A stretch of 32,229 nucleotides of DNA from Planctomycetota bacterium (GCA_029977825.1 JAPOKD010000007.1:1-32229); one strand, 5' to 3'; numbered from the stretch's first letter, positions 17,986 through 27,969 are shown. The notes: generated by a model not told the origin, from the sequence alone. Program-made: numbers and translations.

Positions 17986-20016
17986 CTAACGCCGAAGTTT
18001 CGTGCGTAGAAAGTCCGAGAACGTTTTTAGAGCACTCCGGTTTTTCAACAAGTCATTGATTTCTTCATCTGACATCTCACCGTCCTGATTTTTGTCGATC
18101 TTCTCAAACTCGACATCCATATCAGGATCGAGATCCTTGTCATCGCCCTGCTCTTCAGCACCCGGTTTTTTTCTGGCAACCGGATCTTCCAGATCGAAAT
18201 ACTCCTCAGACGGTTGCGTGCCCTCTTCGTACCGCATCACTGAGGTCGACGGGGGTTGGCTACGTGGATAACAGGCATCTTGGCCGCAGCGCCCCAGTGG
18301 TCCGATAGAGCGGAAACGTTCTTCAAAGAACACGACATTGTGCTCCTGCAAAATGGTCCCTGTCTGCAACTCAAGTCTGGCGATTTCGGTGTTGTACTGG
18401 GTTAACGACTGGGCTTCTGAACTGACGCTGTTTCCCCAGTCAACGATCGCTTGCAAAACAACAATGAATTGAATGATTCCCTCGTTGTATTGCGCGAGCT
18501 GTTGCTCCAAATTCCGACGAGCTGCAGCGCGAACAGCTTTGTATCGTTCATACTGAGCATAGAACTGCTCGAGATTACGCAGACTTAAAGCGAGCAGTTG
18601 TTGCATGTTATGCAAACCCTGATACAGATTGGCTCGATCACGCTGAATGATCAATTGCCTCTGACGCAAAGTTGCCCGCTCAGCCCGCAGGCCCAATGGC
18701 ACTGAAAAATTGACACCAAGGGACCAGTCCTGAAAATCTCCTGCGTTACTCCGCACACGATTGCCGGCGGGTGCAATCCCCTCAAGCCCATTCCACCGAT
18801 ACAAGGCAACCCCGTTCAATTGTGGCCGAGCCTGATTTTCAGCCACCAGTATTCGTTGCTGATCAGCTTCCAGAATCAGTTTCAATTCAATGATGTCCGG
18901 ACGCTCTCGCTGTGCTAGTTCATTGATCAGGTTCCAATCAACTTCGATCAAATCTTCATGCATTGGCGTCACGGGTACCGTTCGTTCTGCCTCATAAGGA
19001 GGTAAGCCCAGAATATTCAGTAAAGCAGCCTGTCGCTGAAGGACGCTCGCTTGCGACGCTAACAGACTGGCCCGAAAGTTCTCCAGAGCCAACTCAGTCT
19101 GGGCCAAATCGCCGGCGTTCGCATCACCCGCTTCCACGCGGGCCAAGGTGCGGTCATTCGCGAACGTTGCCTGCTCGACCTGCTGCGTCCGCGCCCAAAG
19201 ATCAGTACGGGCAAAAACCAGTGCCCAGTACGCTTCGATGACTCCCTGAACTGATCGCTGCACTGCCTGCTTGTATTGAAAATAGGAACGCTCTGTATCA
19301 ATCCGTGCCAACACGATCGGAGCCTGATTGACTGCCTTGCCACCACCCTGCAACAGCGGTTGCGTGTAGCTGAATTCAGTGGAAGTGCGATCAGATGGAT
19401 CGAGCGGAAAGATTCCGGGCGTGATGTGATTGCGGTTACTCACAACTCCCAAATTGGTCGTGCCACCAAGCAGGTTCCTCTTTACCAATCCAAAGTCGAG
19501 GCCAAATCCCTCATTTTGAGTTCCGCCAATCAAGGTATTTCCCGGATTCAGCGGATCGGGAATCCCAATCGGATTTTCAATCTGGTTCCAGACATTGTTG
19601 AACCGCAACGTTGGATCAAAAACACCCTTTTGCTGGTCTATCGTGGTATTTGTAATGGCCACGTCATAAATGGTTCGTCCGCTGGTCGACGCTGTCACGC
19701 CACTGAGCACTCGCACGACCTCACTGTTTGAAAGTGTGATATTGATCGCGTCGTTTAGTGTCAGATTTCGAGGTGGTGCATCAAACTGAGGATCTGTAAC
19801 CGTCGGAGGCCTGGGTGTCTGGGGGACTGCCACCTGCAATAACTGACCGGGGGACCTGAACTGCAAAGAACGCTGCTCGGGCAAGATCGGGTAGCAAGGC
19901 TCCTCAGCAGTAGCACAACACGCTGCTAGCGCAATGCAGATCACCCAACTGCAAAGCATCCAGCTGTGGTAAACCGAGCGGAAACTCGAATCACAACGTG
20001 TCAGTACAATACCCAT
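17986..20016 (-). CDS. TolC-family outer membrane efflux protein with C-terminal EF-hand
   Basis: Outer-membrane-efflux repeats (NLTLNDAINITLSNSEVVRVLSG..., ARVEAGDANAGDLAQTELALENFRASLLASQASVLQRQAALLNILGLPP, SLGVNFSVPLGLRAERATLRQRQLIIQRDRANLYQ). C-terminal canonical EF-hand loop DKNQDGEMSDEE. The ORF track starts at 20196; the Met at 20016 precedes a plausible signal sequence. Confidence 0.9.
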   Translation of the reverse strand: MGIVLTRCDSSFRSVYHSWMLCSWVICIALAACCATAEEPCYPILPEQRSLQFRSPGQLLQVAVPQTPRPPTVTDPQFDAPPRNLTLNDAINITLSNSEVVRVLSGVTASTSGRTIYDVAITNTTIDQQKGVFDPTLRFNNVWNQIENPIGIPDPLNPGNTLIGGTQNEGFGLDFGLVKRNLLGGTTNLGVVSNRNHITPGIFPLDPSDRTSTEFSYTQPLLQGGGKAVNQAPIVLARIDTERSYFQYKQAVQRSVQGVIEAYWALVFARTDLWARTQQVEQATFANDRTLARVEAGDANAGDLAQTELALENFRASLLASQASVLQRQAALLNILGLPPYEAERTVPVTPMHEDLIEVDWNLINELAQRERPDIIELKLILEADQQRILVAENQARPQLNGVALYRWNGLEGIAPAGNRVRSNAGDFQDWSLGVNFSVPLGLRAERATLRQRQLIIQRDRANLYQGLHNMQQLLALSLRNLEQFYAQYERYKAVRAAARRNLEQQLAQYNEGIIQFIVVLQAIVDWGNSVSSEAQSLTQYNTEIARLELQTGTILQEHNVVFFEERFRSIGPLGRCGQDACYPRSQPPSTSVMRYEEGTQPSEEYFDLEDPVARKKPGAEEQGDDKDLDPDMDVEFEKIDKNQDGEMSDEEINDLLKNRSALKTFSDFLRTKLRR

Positions 20017-20248
20017 AGACTTCGGATTCGACCGGATACGACGGTTGCGCCAGTTTTTCCAAGCTTGAGGTCGGTTCCAACCGTGTTCCCGTGATAGCAA
20101 ATGAGAACGCTCGTCGACCTTGACGACTGGGTTGGATAGTGAAACAGGCAGTACCAAAAATCGAGGCCAGCCAGGGCGCGGACCTGTGGCAGGCAATCAC
20201 TGTTGCCCGGCAGCCAACGCCGGCCAAAAACAACGAACTCAGATGGCG

Positions 20249-20983
20249 TTATTCTTCCAGTGCCGGGTCATGTTCCAGAGCAACTTTGGCGAGTTGAAAA
20301 TCGACCGTGTCCTCGACAATCTCACCATCCCGTAGCACAAGTGTTCGCTTGGCATTACGAGCCACATTCTGGTCGTGAGTCACGAGGATCACTGTGATGC
20401 CCTGCAGTTCATTCAACTCTCGAAACAACTCGATCACTTCCCTGCTGGTTCTTGAATCAAGGTTGCCGGTAGGTTCATCTCCCATCAGGATGGAAGGCCG
20501 ATTTACAAGTGCCCTGGCGATGGCAACTCTTTGTTGCTGGCCACCGGATAACTGACTCGGGTGATGATGGTAGCGATCTGCCAAGCCAACTTTGCCCAGC
20601 ATCTCCATCGCACGGTCACGCCGCTCACGAGCAGATACACGCGGCCCGTACATGAGTGGCAGTTCGACATTCTCAAGAGCAGAAGTACGATTCAGCAAAT
20701 TGAAGTTCTGAAAAACAAATCCGAGCTGTTTATTTCTTATTTTTGCTCTCTGATCGCGGTTCATGGTCACGACTTCTTCACCATCAAGCAGATAGCTGCC
20801 ATGGGTTGGCCGATCGAGACAGCCAAGCGTATTCATCAGCGTTGATTTTCCACTCCCCGATGGTCCGATCAGTGCAATATATTCGCCGAGTTCAATTTGC
20901 CTCGTAACCGTACGAAGAGCATGCACCTTGACCTCGCCCAAATCGTAAACTCTACGAACATCATCAAGTTCAATCAAAGCCAT
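20249..20983 (-). CDS. ABC transporter ATP-binding protein (MacB/LolD-type)
   Basis: Walker A GPSGSGKST; signature LSGGQQQRVAIARALVNRPSILMGDEPTGNLD; HDQN switch. Confidence 0.96.
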   Translation of the reverse strand: MALIELDDVRRVYDLGEVKVHALRTVTRQIELGEYIALIGPSGSGKSTLMNTLGCLDRPTHGSYLLDGEEVVTMNRDQRAKIRNKQLGFVFQNFNLLNRTSALENVELPLMYGPRVSARERRDRAMEMLGKVGLADRYHHHPSQLSGGQQQRVAIARALVNRPSILMGDEPTGNLDSRTSREVIELFRELNELQGITVILVTHDQNVARNAKRTLVLRDGEIVEDTVDFQLAKVALEHDPALEE

Positions 20984-22225
20984 TCACTCGTACCTCAATG
21001 CATCGATCGGGTCGAGTTTGCTTGCTCGGCGGGCAGGGTAGTAGCCAAAGAAAACTCCAACGGCCGCGGCAAATCCCATGGCTACGACTGCAGCCGGTAT
21101 GGAAATGACCATGGGCCAATCGGTTCCCGGTTTGTACACGTTAATCAGCACATTGGCACACATGGACGCGCCGGTTCCGAGCAACAGCCCGATGGCGCCA
21201 CCAATGCATGACAGAACGACTGATTCGATCAGGAATTGCCGCAGGATGTCTTTCCCCCTTGCTCCCAGTGCCATTCGGATACCGATTTCTCTTGTTCGCT
21301 CAGTTACCGATACCAACATGATGTTCATGATGCCAACGCCACCCACGAGCAGAGAAATACCTGCAATAGCAGAGAGCATCAGTGTCAACGTTCCGGTGAT
21401 GATGCCAAGTGTCGCGGCGATTTCGGTCGTATCCTGCACACTGAAATCCGGCTCCTCAGATGGCCCGATTTCGTGGCGTTCATAAAGCAGTGTTTCGATT
21501 TGCTTTGCAGCTTCACCCATCTGGTTGGTCCCACGTGCCGAAACCATGATGATCCCTACATTATCGAGTGGCGAACCATTAAGCCTTTTTCGAACCGTGG
21601 TGTGAGGCATCAACACGACATCATCTTGATCGTCACCCACCATATTGGCACCTTTTTTCCCCAGAATCCCGATGACTCGGAAGGGCACATTATTGACCCT
21701 GATCATCTCGTCCAGCGGATTGACGGTACGAAATAGCTTGGGAATCAAAGTTTGGCCAATCACACATACTTTGGCGTTGGATTCAATGTCGCTGGTGGAA
21801 AAGAAACCGCCAGCTTCAAGCTCCCAGTTCCTCACAGTCAGGTAATCCTGCCCAACACCCTGGATCTGTTTTGGATTCCAGTTTTCATTCCCATAGATAA
21901 TTTGCCCGGAACTTCCTACGATCGGAGATGCTGCCAGCACTGCTGGACATTCAGTTCCGATTGAATCAGCATCGGCCGTGGTGAGCGTGGGCGCTCCGGA
22001 CTGCCTTGCCCCACCCCGCCTCGTTTGCCCTGGAAACACGAGAATCACATTCGTTCCCAAGGCTTCAAACTCACCGCTTACCAGCTTGCTTGCTCCCTGT
22101 CCGATAGAAACGATGGTCGTCACCGCCGCGATCCCAATCACGACACCGATGATGGTCAAAACCGCGCGCATCTTATTCTTTAGCAACGCACGAAACGCAA
22201 TACGAACGGTATCAAAGAAAGACAT
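20984..22225 (-). CDS. ABC transporter permease (MacB periplasmic core + FtsX-type)
   Basis: FRALLKNKMRAVLTIIGVVIGIAAVTTIVSIGQGA; GIMNIMLVSVTERTREIGIRMALGARGKDILRQFLIESVVLSCIGG; C-terminal ARRASKLDPIDALRYE. Start placed at MSFFDTVRIAF (22225); the track start is 22249. Confidence 0.95.
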   Translation of the reverse strand: MSFFDTVRIAFRALLKNKMRAVLTIIGVVIGIAAVTTIVSIGQGASKLVSGEFEALGTNVILVFPGQTRRGGARQSGAPTLTTADADSIGTECPAVLAASPIVGSSGQIIYGNENWNPKQIQGVGQDYLTVRNWELEAGGFFSTSDIESNAKVCVIGQTLIPKLFRTVNPLDEMIRVNNVPFRVIGILGKKGANMVGDDQDDVVLMPHTTVRKRLNGSPLDNVGIIMVSARGTNQMGEAAKQIETLLYERHEIGPSEEPDFSVQDTTEIAATLGIITGTLTLMLSAIAGISLLVGGVGIMNIMLVSVTERTREIGIRMALGARGKDILRQFLIESVVLSCIGGAIGLLLGTGASMCANVLINVYKPGTDWPMVISIPAAVVAMGFAAAVGVFFGYYPARRASKLDPIDALRYE

Positions 22226-22232
22226 GATCGCT

Positions 22233-23495
22233 TTAGTCCTTCTTGCCAATCACCAGCCTGTCACCCACCTTAAGATCACCCGAGACCATCTCGGTAAACT
22301 TGTTTTCCATCAATCCAGTCGTGACTTCGACAGCCCGCAGCAGCTCACCATCAACGACCCAGACGTGGCGTTGATTCTTTTTCCGTTGTGCTTCGGCGCT
22401 CTCGCTTGCTGTCTGATTGGCCACCTCATCTTTTTCTGCTTCAGTTTTCTTTGATCTCCACGTGGAGCCATCGATCAGCTGCCTGTCTGCCTCGCGAACC
22501 AGCTTGACGTTGTCAGGAAAAAAACGCAACGCAGCATTCGGGATCTTCGGGACATCATCCGTTGAATCTACCTCAAAAGAAATGCTGGCAGTCATCCCCG
22601 GCAGCAGTTTCAAATCGGGATTGCTGGCTGCAATCACAACGGGATAAGTCACAACATTCTGAGTTGCTACGCTGCTGAGATGAATCTGCTCAATCTCTCC
22701 GTCAAAAACTTCATCCGGATGTGCATCAACTGTGAAATCGACTGGCTTGCCCGCGTCTTTTGCGGCTTGAATTAATCCAATGTCAGCCTCGTCAACTGAT
22801 GCAAACACGTGGACCTTCTGTCGCAGATCGGGAGCCACGACAAATAATTCTGGAGTTTGAAATTGTGCCGCCAATGTCTGGCCGGGACTGATCAACCGAT
22901 TGATGACCACTCCGTCGACCGGTGAAGTCACTTCGCAATACTTCAGATTTGCCTGGGATGTTTCCAGCGACGCCTTGGCCTGCAGGATCGCTGCCTTGGC
23001 GAGCTTCCGCTGCGCCTGCAATGACTTGACCTCAAACACCAAAGCGTCCATCTCACGATCGGAAAGGAAGTCCTTGTTCTTATCCCGAAGTCGTTTCCCA
23101 CGCAGATAGTTATTCAATGACTGCTGCAACTGCGCCTCAATACGCTCCAGCTCGGCTTCGCGTGTCGAAAGTGTTGCGTTGTCGCGATCCACCCCTGCCT
23201 TGAACAGTCGCGGGTCAACCCGAGCGAGCACATCACCTTGCTTCACTTCATCGTTAAAATCGACATTGAGTTCAACAATCGGTCCCGAGACAAACGAACC
23301 AACCGAGACCGACAAAACGGGCTGCACCGTCCCAGTTGAATTCACAAAACGCGTGATATCACCAGATTCGATTGCTGCCGTATCCCATGTAATCTTGTTA
23401 CGCTCACGCCAATAATTACGCGCCGGCTGGTATCCCAAAGCCACCACAGCACCCAAAAGCACCAAAACGATCAATAATTTAAAAAGAATTCTCAT
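22233..23495 (-). CDS. HlyD/MacA-type efflux periplasmic adaptor subunit
   Basis: N-terminal TM (MRILFKLLIVLVLLGAVVALGY); barrel-sandwich VGSFVSGPIVELNVDFNDEVKQGDVLARVDPRLF; coiled-coil region; YCEVTSPVDGVVINRLISPGQTLAAQFQTPELFVVA. Operonic with the ABC genes. Confidence 0.94.
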   Translation of the reverse strand: MRILFKLLIVLVLLGAVVALGYQPARNYWRERNKITWDTAAIESGDITRFVNSTGTVQPVLSVSVGSFVSGPIVELNVDFNDEVKQGDVLARVDPRLFKAGVDRDNATLSTREAELERIEAQLQQSLNNYLRGKRLRDKNKDFLSDREMDALVFEVKSLQAQRKLAKAAILQAKASLETSQANLKYCEVTSPVDGVVINRLISPGQTLAAQFQTPELFVVAPDLRQKVHVFASVDEADIGLIQAAKDAGKPVDFTVDAHPDEVFDGEIEQIHLSSVATQNVVTYPVVIAASNPDLKLLPGMTASISFEVDSTDDVPKIPNAALRFFPDNVKLVREADRQLIDGSTWRSKKTEAEKDEVANQTASESAEAQRKKNQRHVWVVDGELLRAVEVTTGLMENKFTEMVSGDLKVGDRLVIGKKD

Positions 23496-23842
23496 ACCGG
23501 CAGGCAATTAGCCTTCTTGATCGCGGAAAGTTCAAACAGCACGCTATTTCCGTGGCCGTCTGCAACATTTAGTGCATCCACCGCGACTCGTCCCTCTTGC
23601 CCCAACAAGCCACCAGCTCCTCTTGGAAACACCCCGGGCCACAAAGTCGACTGATTCATGGATGAATTGCACATCATATGAGAAAAGAGGCTTGAATACA
23701 GCATGAAAAGTTCAGTGCCCCAGTCCAACCCGTCTTCTCTAACCAAAAACATCATTCCCTGATGGCAGACCAACCAATAGAACACTGCAAGAGACCCAGC
23801 CCAAACTCGAAAGGCGACATTCAGAAGGTAATTTGTTGTCAC
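23492..23842 (-). CDS. Possible small (116 aa) hypothetical protein upstream of the adaptor
   Basis: Its TGA overlaps the ATG of the adaptor as ATGA (23495-23492). The N-terminal portion is hydrophobic (NYLLNVAFRVWAGSLAVFYWLVCHQGMMFLV). No recognised family. Confidence 0.3.
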   Translation of the reverse strand: MTTNYLLNVAFRVWAGSLAVFYWLVCHQGMMFLVREDGLDWGTELFMLYSSLFSHMMCNSSMNQSTLWPGVFPRGAGGLLGQEGRVAVDALNVADGHGNSVLFELSAIKKANCLPV

Positions 23843-24012
23843 CGGCTTGGACTGCTAGGCTAGATGGCGAAGAGATCCATCGAAATCACAGACCGCAGGC
23901 ATCAAACAATCCTATCTGGCGAGCCAATCCAAATCAGCTTCAACGGCAGGCTGGCTTGTGACACTAACTACATTCACTTCGTGTCTCCCTCTTTTCATCC
24001 CGGCGTGAATTC

Positions 24013-25131
24013 TTGCTGACTCCACCACCTATCGAGCATCGCAAAGGCCCAGCACCGCCTCCGCTGCCGCGTAAGATACCCGAGGCGGCCGAGGATGCTT
24101 TTAATGCAATCAAGGATGATGAACTGGATCTTGAGACCAGCAAGGAACGCCAACTCCGCCAGTTTTCCGGATTCCTGTGTTCACTCATCGTTCACTTGAT
24201 CATCCTCATCGCTTTGGCTTTGGTCCTGATTCCAAATGACCGCTCCGACCCGCTGGTGATCTCGATCGCAGCCGCTGACAATCAGGAACCGTGGCCCAAC
24301 ACCGAACCGCTCGCGAGCCTGACAAGCATCGACATCACCGCCCCTGCTCATGAAACCGTCACCGCCGAAACGGAGATGACAGAAATCGTAGAGGTCGACC
24401 TTGTCGAGCTAGCCGAACTGGAACCCACTCCGCTCTCTGGTGCAAGTGCTGCGGCTGCCACTGCTCCCGCTGATCCTCCTGCTGAGCTCGGTGACACAGG
24501 CAAGCCAAAACAAGGCATCAAGTTCTTCGGTGCCGAAGCTTATGGCAATCGCTTCGTGTTCGTCCTCGATGTTTCTTCCAGCATGGCCGCTCGCAATGGA
24601 CGACGGCTTCTGCGTGCTACGATGGAACTGATTGGATCGATCAACCAGCTCAATTCTGAGCAAGAGTTTTCGGTCATTCTGTACAGCAACAATGCGTTAC
24701 CCATGTTCTTCACGAAAAAAAACAATGAACCTGAGATGAGGCTAGCAACGCCGGCCAACAAGCAGGCTGCTGTCAATTGGCTCAGGTATAAAGTCCGCCC
24801 TCAGGGTGGAACCATGCCGGCGCGAGCTTTGCAGATTGCGGGGAATCTGAAACCGGATGCCGTGTTCTTTCTTTCGGATGGCGAGTTCCTGTATGGTCAC
24901 ACAGTGAACCTGAACTCACCACTGAACGCTTTTTTCCAGAATTTCGGAACAGCTAGACAAGCAATGCCGCCACCTGGCGGAGCCCTTCTGGACCCTGCAG
25001 CGGTGCTGGCTGAATACCCGCGAGAAATCATTGTTCATACCATCGCCTTCGAAAGCGTCAGTAGCGGACCCTTGATGGAACAGATTGCAAAACAAAAAGG
25101 TGGTCAGTATCGATTCATTCCAGCACCGTGA
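24013..25131 (+). CDS. Membrane-anchored von Willebrand factor type A (VWA) domain protein
   Basis: MIDAS motif FVFVLDVSSSMAARNGRR; later FLSDGEFLYGH; N-terminal proline-rich segment, then one TM (FLCSLIVHLIILIALALVLIP). Start is TTG; no in-frame ATG lies between the upstream stop (23965-23967) and the TM. Confidence 0.85.
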   Translation: MLTPPPIEHRKGPAPPPLPRKIPEAAEDAFNAIKDDELDLETSKERQLRQFSGFLCSLIVHLIILIALALVLIPNDRSDPLVISIAAADNQEPWPNTEPLASLTSIDITAPAHETVTAETEMTEIVEVDLVELAELEPTPLSGASAAAATAPADPPAELGDTGKPKQGIKFFGAEAYGNRFVFVLDVSSSMAARNGRRLLRATMELIGSINQLNSEQEFSVILYSNNALPMFFTKKNNEPEMRLATPANKQAAVNWLRYKVRPQGGTMPARALQIAGNLKPDAVFFLSDGEFLYGHTVNLNSPLNAFFQNFGTARQAMPPPGGALLDPAAVLAEYPREIIVHTIAFESVSSGPLMEQIAKQKGGQYRFIPAP

Positions 25132-25560
25132 ATTTTTACTCACAAAATGCCGTATGATCCGCACGTGCAAGAATGCCTTGTTGTTATCGAACGGTTTTCT
25201 TGTCAGCAGGTTTTCATGTCGCCCTGACCGTAAGCCTCAGGAATCAGGCATCAGACTACGACTGCCACAGTGGAGCCAGGGGTCGGCAGATGCAATTGAC
25301 TTGGTTTCGTGCCTACCGAGCGTCATATCAAGACCAGCCATGACTTCGACAGGAGCTGAACAGTGAATCAGCCACAAAGTCTCAGAAACACTGCTTACCA
25401 GGGGCCCGGCTGACCGCAAACGAGTCCGTTCAAAACCTAGACCACAAAAAAATTTTATCGCAACGGCATGACTGCAGCGGCGATTGATTCAGGTACTGGA
25501 CTGTTGAGCGATTCAATAGAGCACAAACTAACCAACAAGACTTTCATACAAGGTTCCATC

Positions 25561-27183
25561 ATGCCACTCGACCGAAACGCCGCGATTGGTGTACTCGTAG
25601 CGTTAAGTGTTGCCATGCAGCTGCACACGGGTGTTGCTTCAGAGCGTCCTAATATTGTGTTCATTCTGGCAGACGACCTTGGCTACGGTGATGTCAAAGC
25701 ATTTGGCGCTGAGAAGTGCAATGTGGACACACCCAATTTCGACCAACTGTGTGCAGAGGGCATGAAGTTCACCGATGCACATGTGACTGATTCTGTCTGT
25801 GTTCCCAGCCGCACCTCGATCATGACAGGTCGTTACGCTTTTCGTTTTGGAAAGGCTGAAAGGGGTGGACCTTGGGGTTTCACTGGCTTGCGGTTCCCCG
25901 AGTCACAGCACACTGTGGGAGACATGTTCCGGTCGGGCGGTTACACAACAGGCTACGTAGGAAAATGGCACCTCGGCACCCGCATGACGACTCGCGATGG
26001 TGAAGTTCAAGGTCCCGACAATACTGACTTCACGAAACCGATACAGATCGGTCCCAGCGATTATGGATTCGATGAATGCTTCTTTCTACCCGGATCGCTC
26101 GATATGTTTCCCTATGCCTACGTACGAGGTAAGCAATGGCAGGGAAAGGTGACTGCTCAAAAAGGCTGGAGCGCCTTCAACCGGGTAGGACCAGCTGCGG
26201 AGGACTTTATCGACACCGAGGTTCTGTCCACGTTCTGCAAAGAGGCCGGAACATTCATTCATCGCCAAGCCAAACAAGCCACGCCTTTCTTCCTATTCGT
26301 TGCTCTCACGGCGCCACACACACCCACCTCACCGGAAGCTGCGTTTCGAGGCAAGAGCCGCATTGGAATCTACGGCGATTTTGTCATGAATGCTGATGCT
26401 TGCATCGGCAGAATCCGCGAGCAGCTTTCCGATGCGGGGGTAGCCCGGAATACAGTCCTGATGGTCGCTTCTGATCACGGCCCCGGACACTATTCAGGCC
26501 GTCGACCACAGGCGACTGCGAACCAGATGCAGGAGATGGAAAAGGATGGACACTTCTCAACCGGCCCATGGCGAGGCTACAAGTTCTCTGCCTTTGAAGG
26601 TGGGCTTCGAATCCCATTTGCGACGGTTTGGCCTGGTGTCATCAAACCGGGGAGCGTCAGCCATTCCCTGATCGGACTGAATGACTTGATGGCGACATGG
26701 GCTGACATTGCAGGTATCCGTCTGTCCACAAAGCAGGCACCTGATTCCTCAAGTTTCCTACCGGTTTTAAAGCAACCGGAACTGCCTCATCGCAAAAATC
26801 TGATAATCCGGGGAACACGGTCCAACGCTTTTCGCGACGGTGACTGGAAACTGATACTTGGTCCGGGAAGCGGAAGCTCAGGACAGTTCTACACAGAACC
26901 AAAATCCGAGGATGCGTGGAAACAGGCGATTGAAGTTTTTGGTCGTAACCCTGCGAATCACAAAGAACTCGAGGATCCTATCTTCATGCAATTGTACAAC
27001 CTGAAGAATGACCCCGCCGAATCCATCGATGTATCCGATGACCACCGTGACCGAATGAAAAAGATGCTGGCAGACTACCAAAAAATCATTCGTAACGGCC
27101 GATCCACGCCGGGATCACCCCTTCGCAATGATCGAGACGTCAAGGCATTCCGCCCACCCGCGTTTGTCTGGAAAAGTAGGTAA
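25561..27183 (+). CDS. Sulfatase (type I), secreted
   Basis: NIVFILADDLGYGDVKAFG; DSVCVPSRTSIMTGRYAFRFG (C-x-P-S-R); TTGYVGKWHLGTR; VASDHGPGHYSG; C-terminal LYNLKNDPAESIDV. The signal peptide fits the Met at 25561 better than the track start at 25468. Confidence 0.94.
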   Translation: MPLDRNAAIGVLVALSVAMQLHTGVASERPNIVFILADDLGYGDVKAFGAEKCNVDTPNFDQLCAEGMKFTDAHVTDSVCVPSRTSIMTGRYAFRFGKAERGGPWGFTGLRFPESQHTVGDMFRSGGYTTGYVGKWHLGTRMTTRDGEVQGPDNTDFTKPIQIGPSDYGFDECFFLPGSLDMFPYAYVRGKQWQGKVTAQKGWSAFNRVGPAAEDFIDTEVLSTFCKEAGTFIHRQAKQATPFFLFVALTAPHTPTSPEAAFRGKSRIGIYGDFVMNADACIGRIREQLSDAGVARNTVLMVASDHGPGHYSGRRPQATANQMQEMEKDGHFSTGPWRGYKFSAFEGGLRIPFATVWPGVIKPGSVSHSLIGLNDLMATWADIAGIRLSTKQAPDSSSFLPVLKQPELPHRKNLIIRGTRSNAFRDGDWKLILGPGSGSSGQFYTEPKSEDAWKQAIEVFGRNPANHKELEDPIFMQLYNLKNDPAESIDVSDDHRDRMKKMLADYQKIIRNGRSTPGSPLRNDRDVKAFRPPAFVWKSR

Positions 27184-27264
27184 CGAGAACAGCAATCAAC
27201 AAGGTGCTGACGCCATGTCTCGTCGAAGCCAAAGCCGCGATCAAGAATGGAATTGTCTCGCTGC

Positions 27265-27969
27265 CTATGGCAACTCACGAATTCTCAATCCCCGGAACTC
27301 AATTGGCGATCCCTCAGATTCCAGGCACAGGTATCCCGTGCTGGGTGAGCACCCCGTGCCACCGGAAACCTCCTCACCATTGACCCACAAACGAACTTCA
27401 CCATTGATGGCGCGGACGTAATAGTGATTCCACTGACCGGTATCAAGCGTCAATTCTTTCGACGGAAAACTCCTTCGGCCGTTGGGAGCGACAGGTGGAA
27501 ATGGCTTCATTTTTGCTGCACCAACTGGGAACACGTCGCCATGGCACGTGAACCAGTCAGCCTTGCGTTTCCCTCCTTGCTCAAACGCAGCCTTGTACCC
27601 CAGATCGAGCACTTGCACTTCGATCCCATGAGGCAAGCCCGGCCCTTTGAGGCTTTCCAGCGACGCGGGAATGGTCCAAACAAAAATCCCGGAGTTCCCA
27701 GCATCTTTCATGTGTCGCCATTCGCAGACCAGTTCAAAGTTGGTGTACTGTTTTTGAGTTCGCATGACACTGACAGGTTTCCCGGTGCAATGAATCTCAT
27801 CACCTTTGAACGACCACGTGTCATCAGCACTATTCACCTTGGCAAAATCAGCTTTACCGAGCGCAACCCACCCCGGGCCAGAGCCATCAATTCTCGCAAC
27901 GGACTTGGGTTCATCAGCTCGTAGGGTCGAAAGCCCCATCAGTCCGAGAAATGAAAGGGAGACCAGCAT
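27265..27969 (-). CDS. DUF1080 / 3-keto-disaccharide hydrolase-like (LamG-fold) secreted protein
   Basis: YTNFELVCEWRHMKDAGNSGIFVW; GIEVQVLDLGY; TGQWNHYYVRAINGEVRLWVNGEEVSGGTGCSPSTGYLCLESEGSPIEFRGLRIREL. Start set at the signal-peptide Met (MLVSLSFLGLMGLSTLRADEP), not the track start at 28023. Confidence 0.9.
   Translation of the reverse strand: MLVSLSFLGLMGLSTLRADEPKSVARIDGSGPGWVALGKADFAKVNSADDTWSFKGDEIHCTGKPVSVMRTQKQYTNFELVCEWRHMKDAGNSGIFVWTIPASLESLKGPGLPHGIEVQVLDLGYKAAFEQGGKRKADWFTCHGDVFPVGAAKMKPFPPVAPNGRRSFPSKELTLDTGQWNHYYVRAINGEVRLWVNGEEVSGGTGCSPSTGYLCLESEGSPIEFRGLRIRELP

Noticed and set aside
25132-25467. ORF 25085-25366 in the VWA-sulfatase gap
   Set aside because: Overlaps the 3' end of the VWA gene out of frame; low protein-likeness and no recognisable motif.
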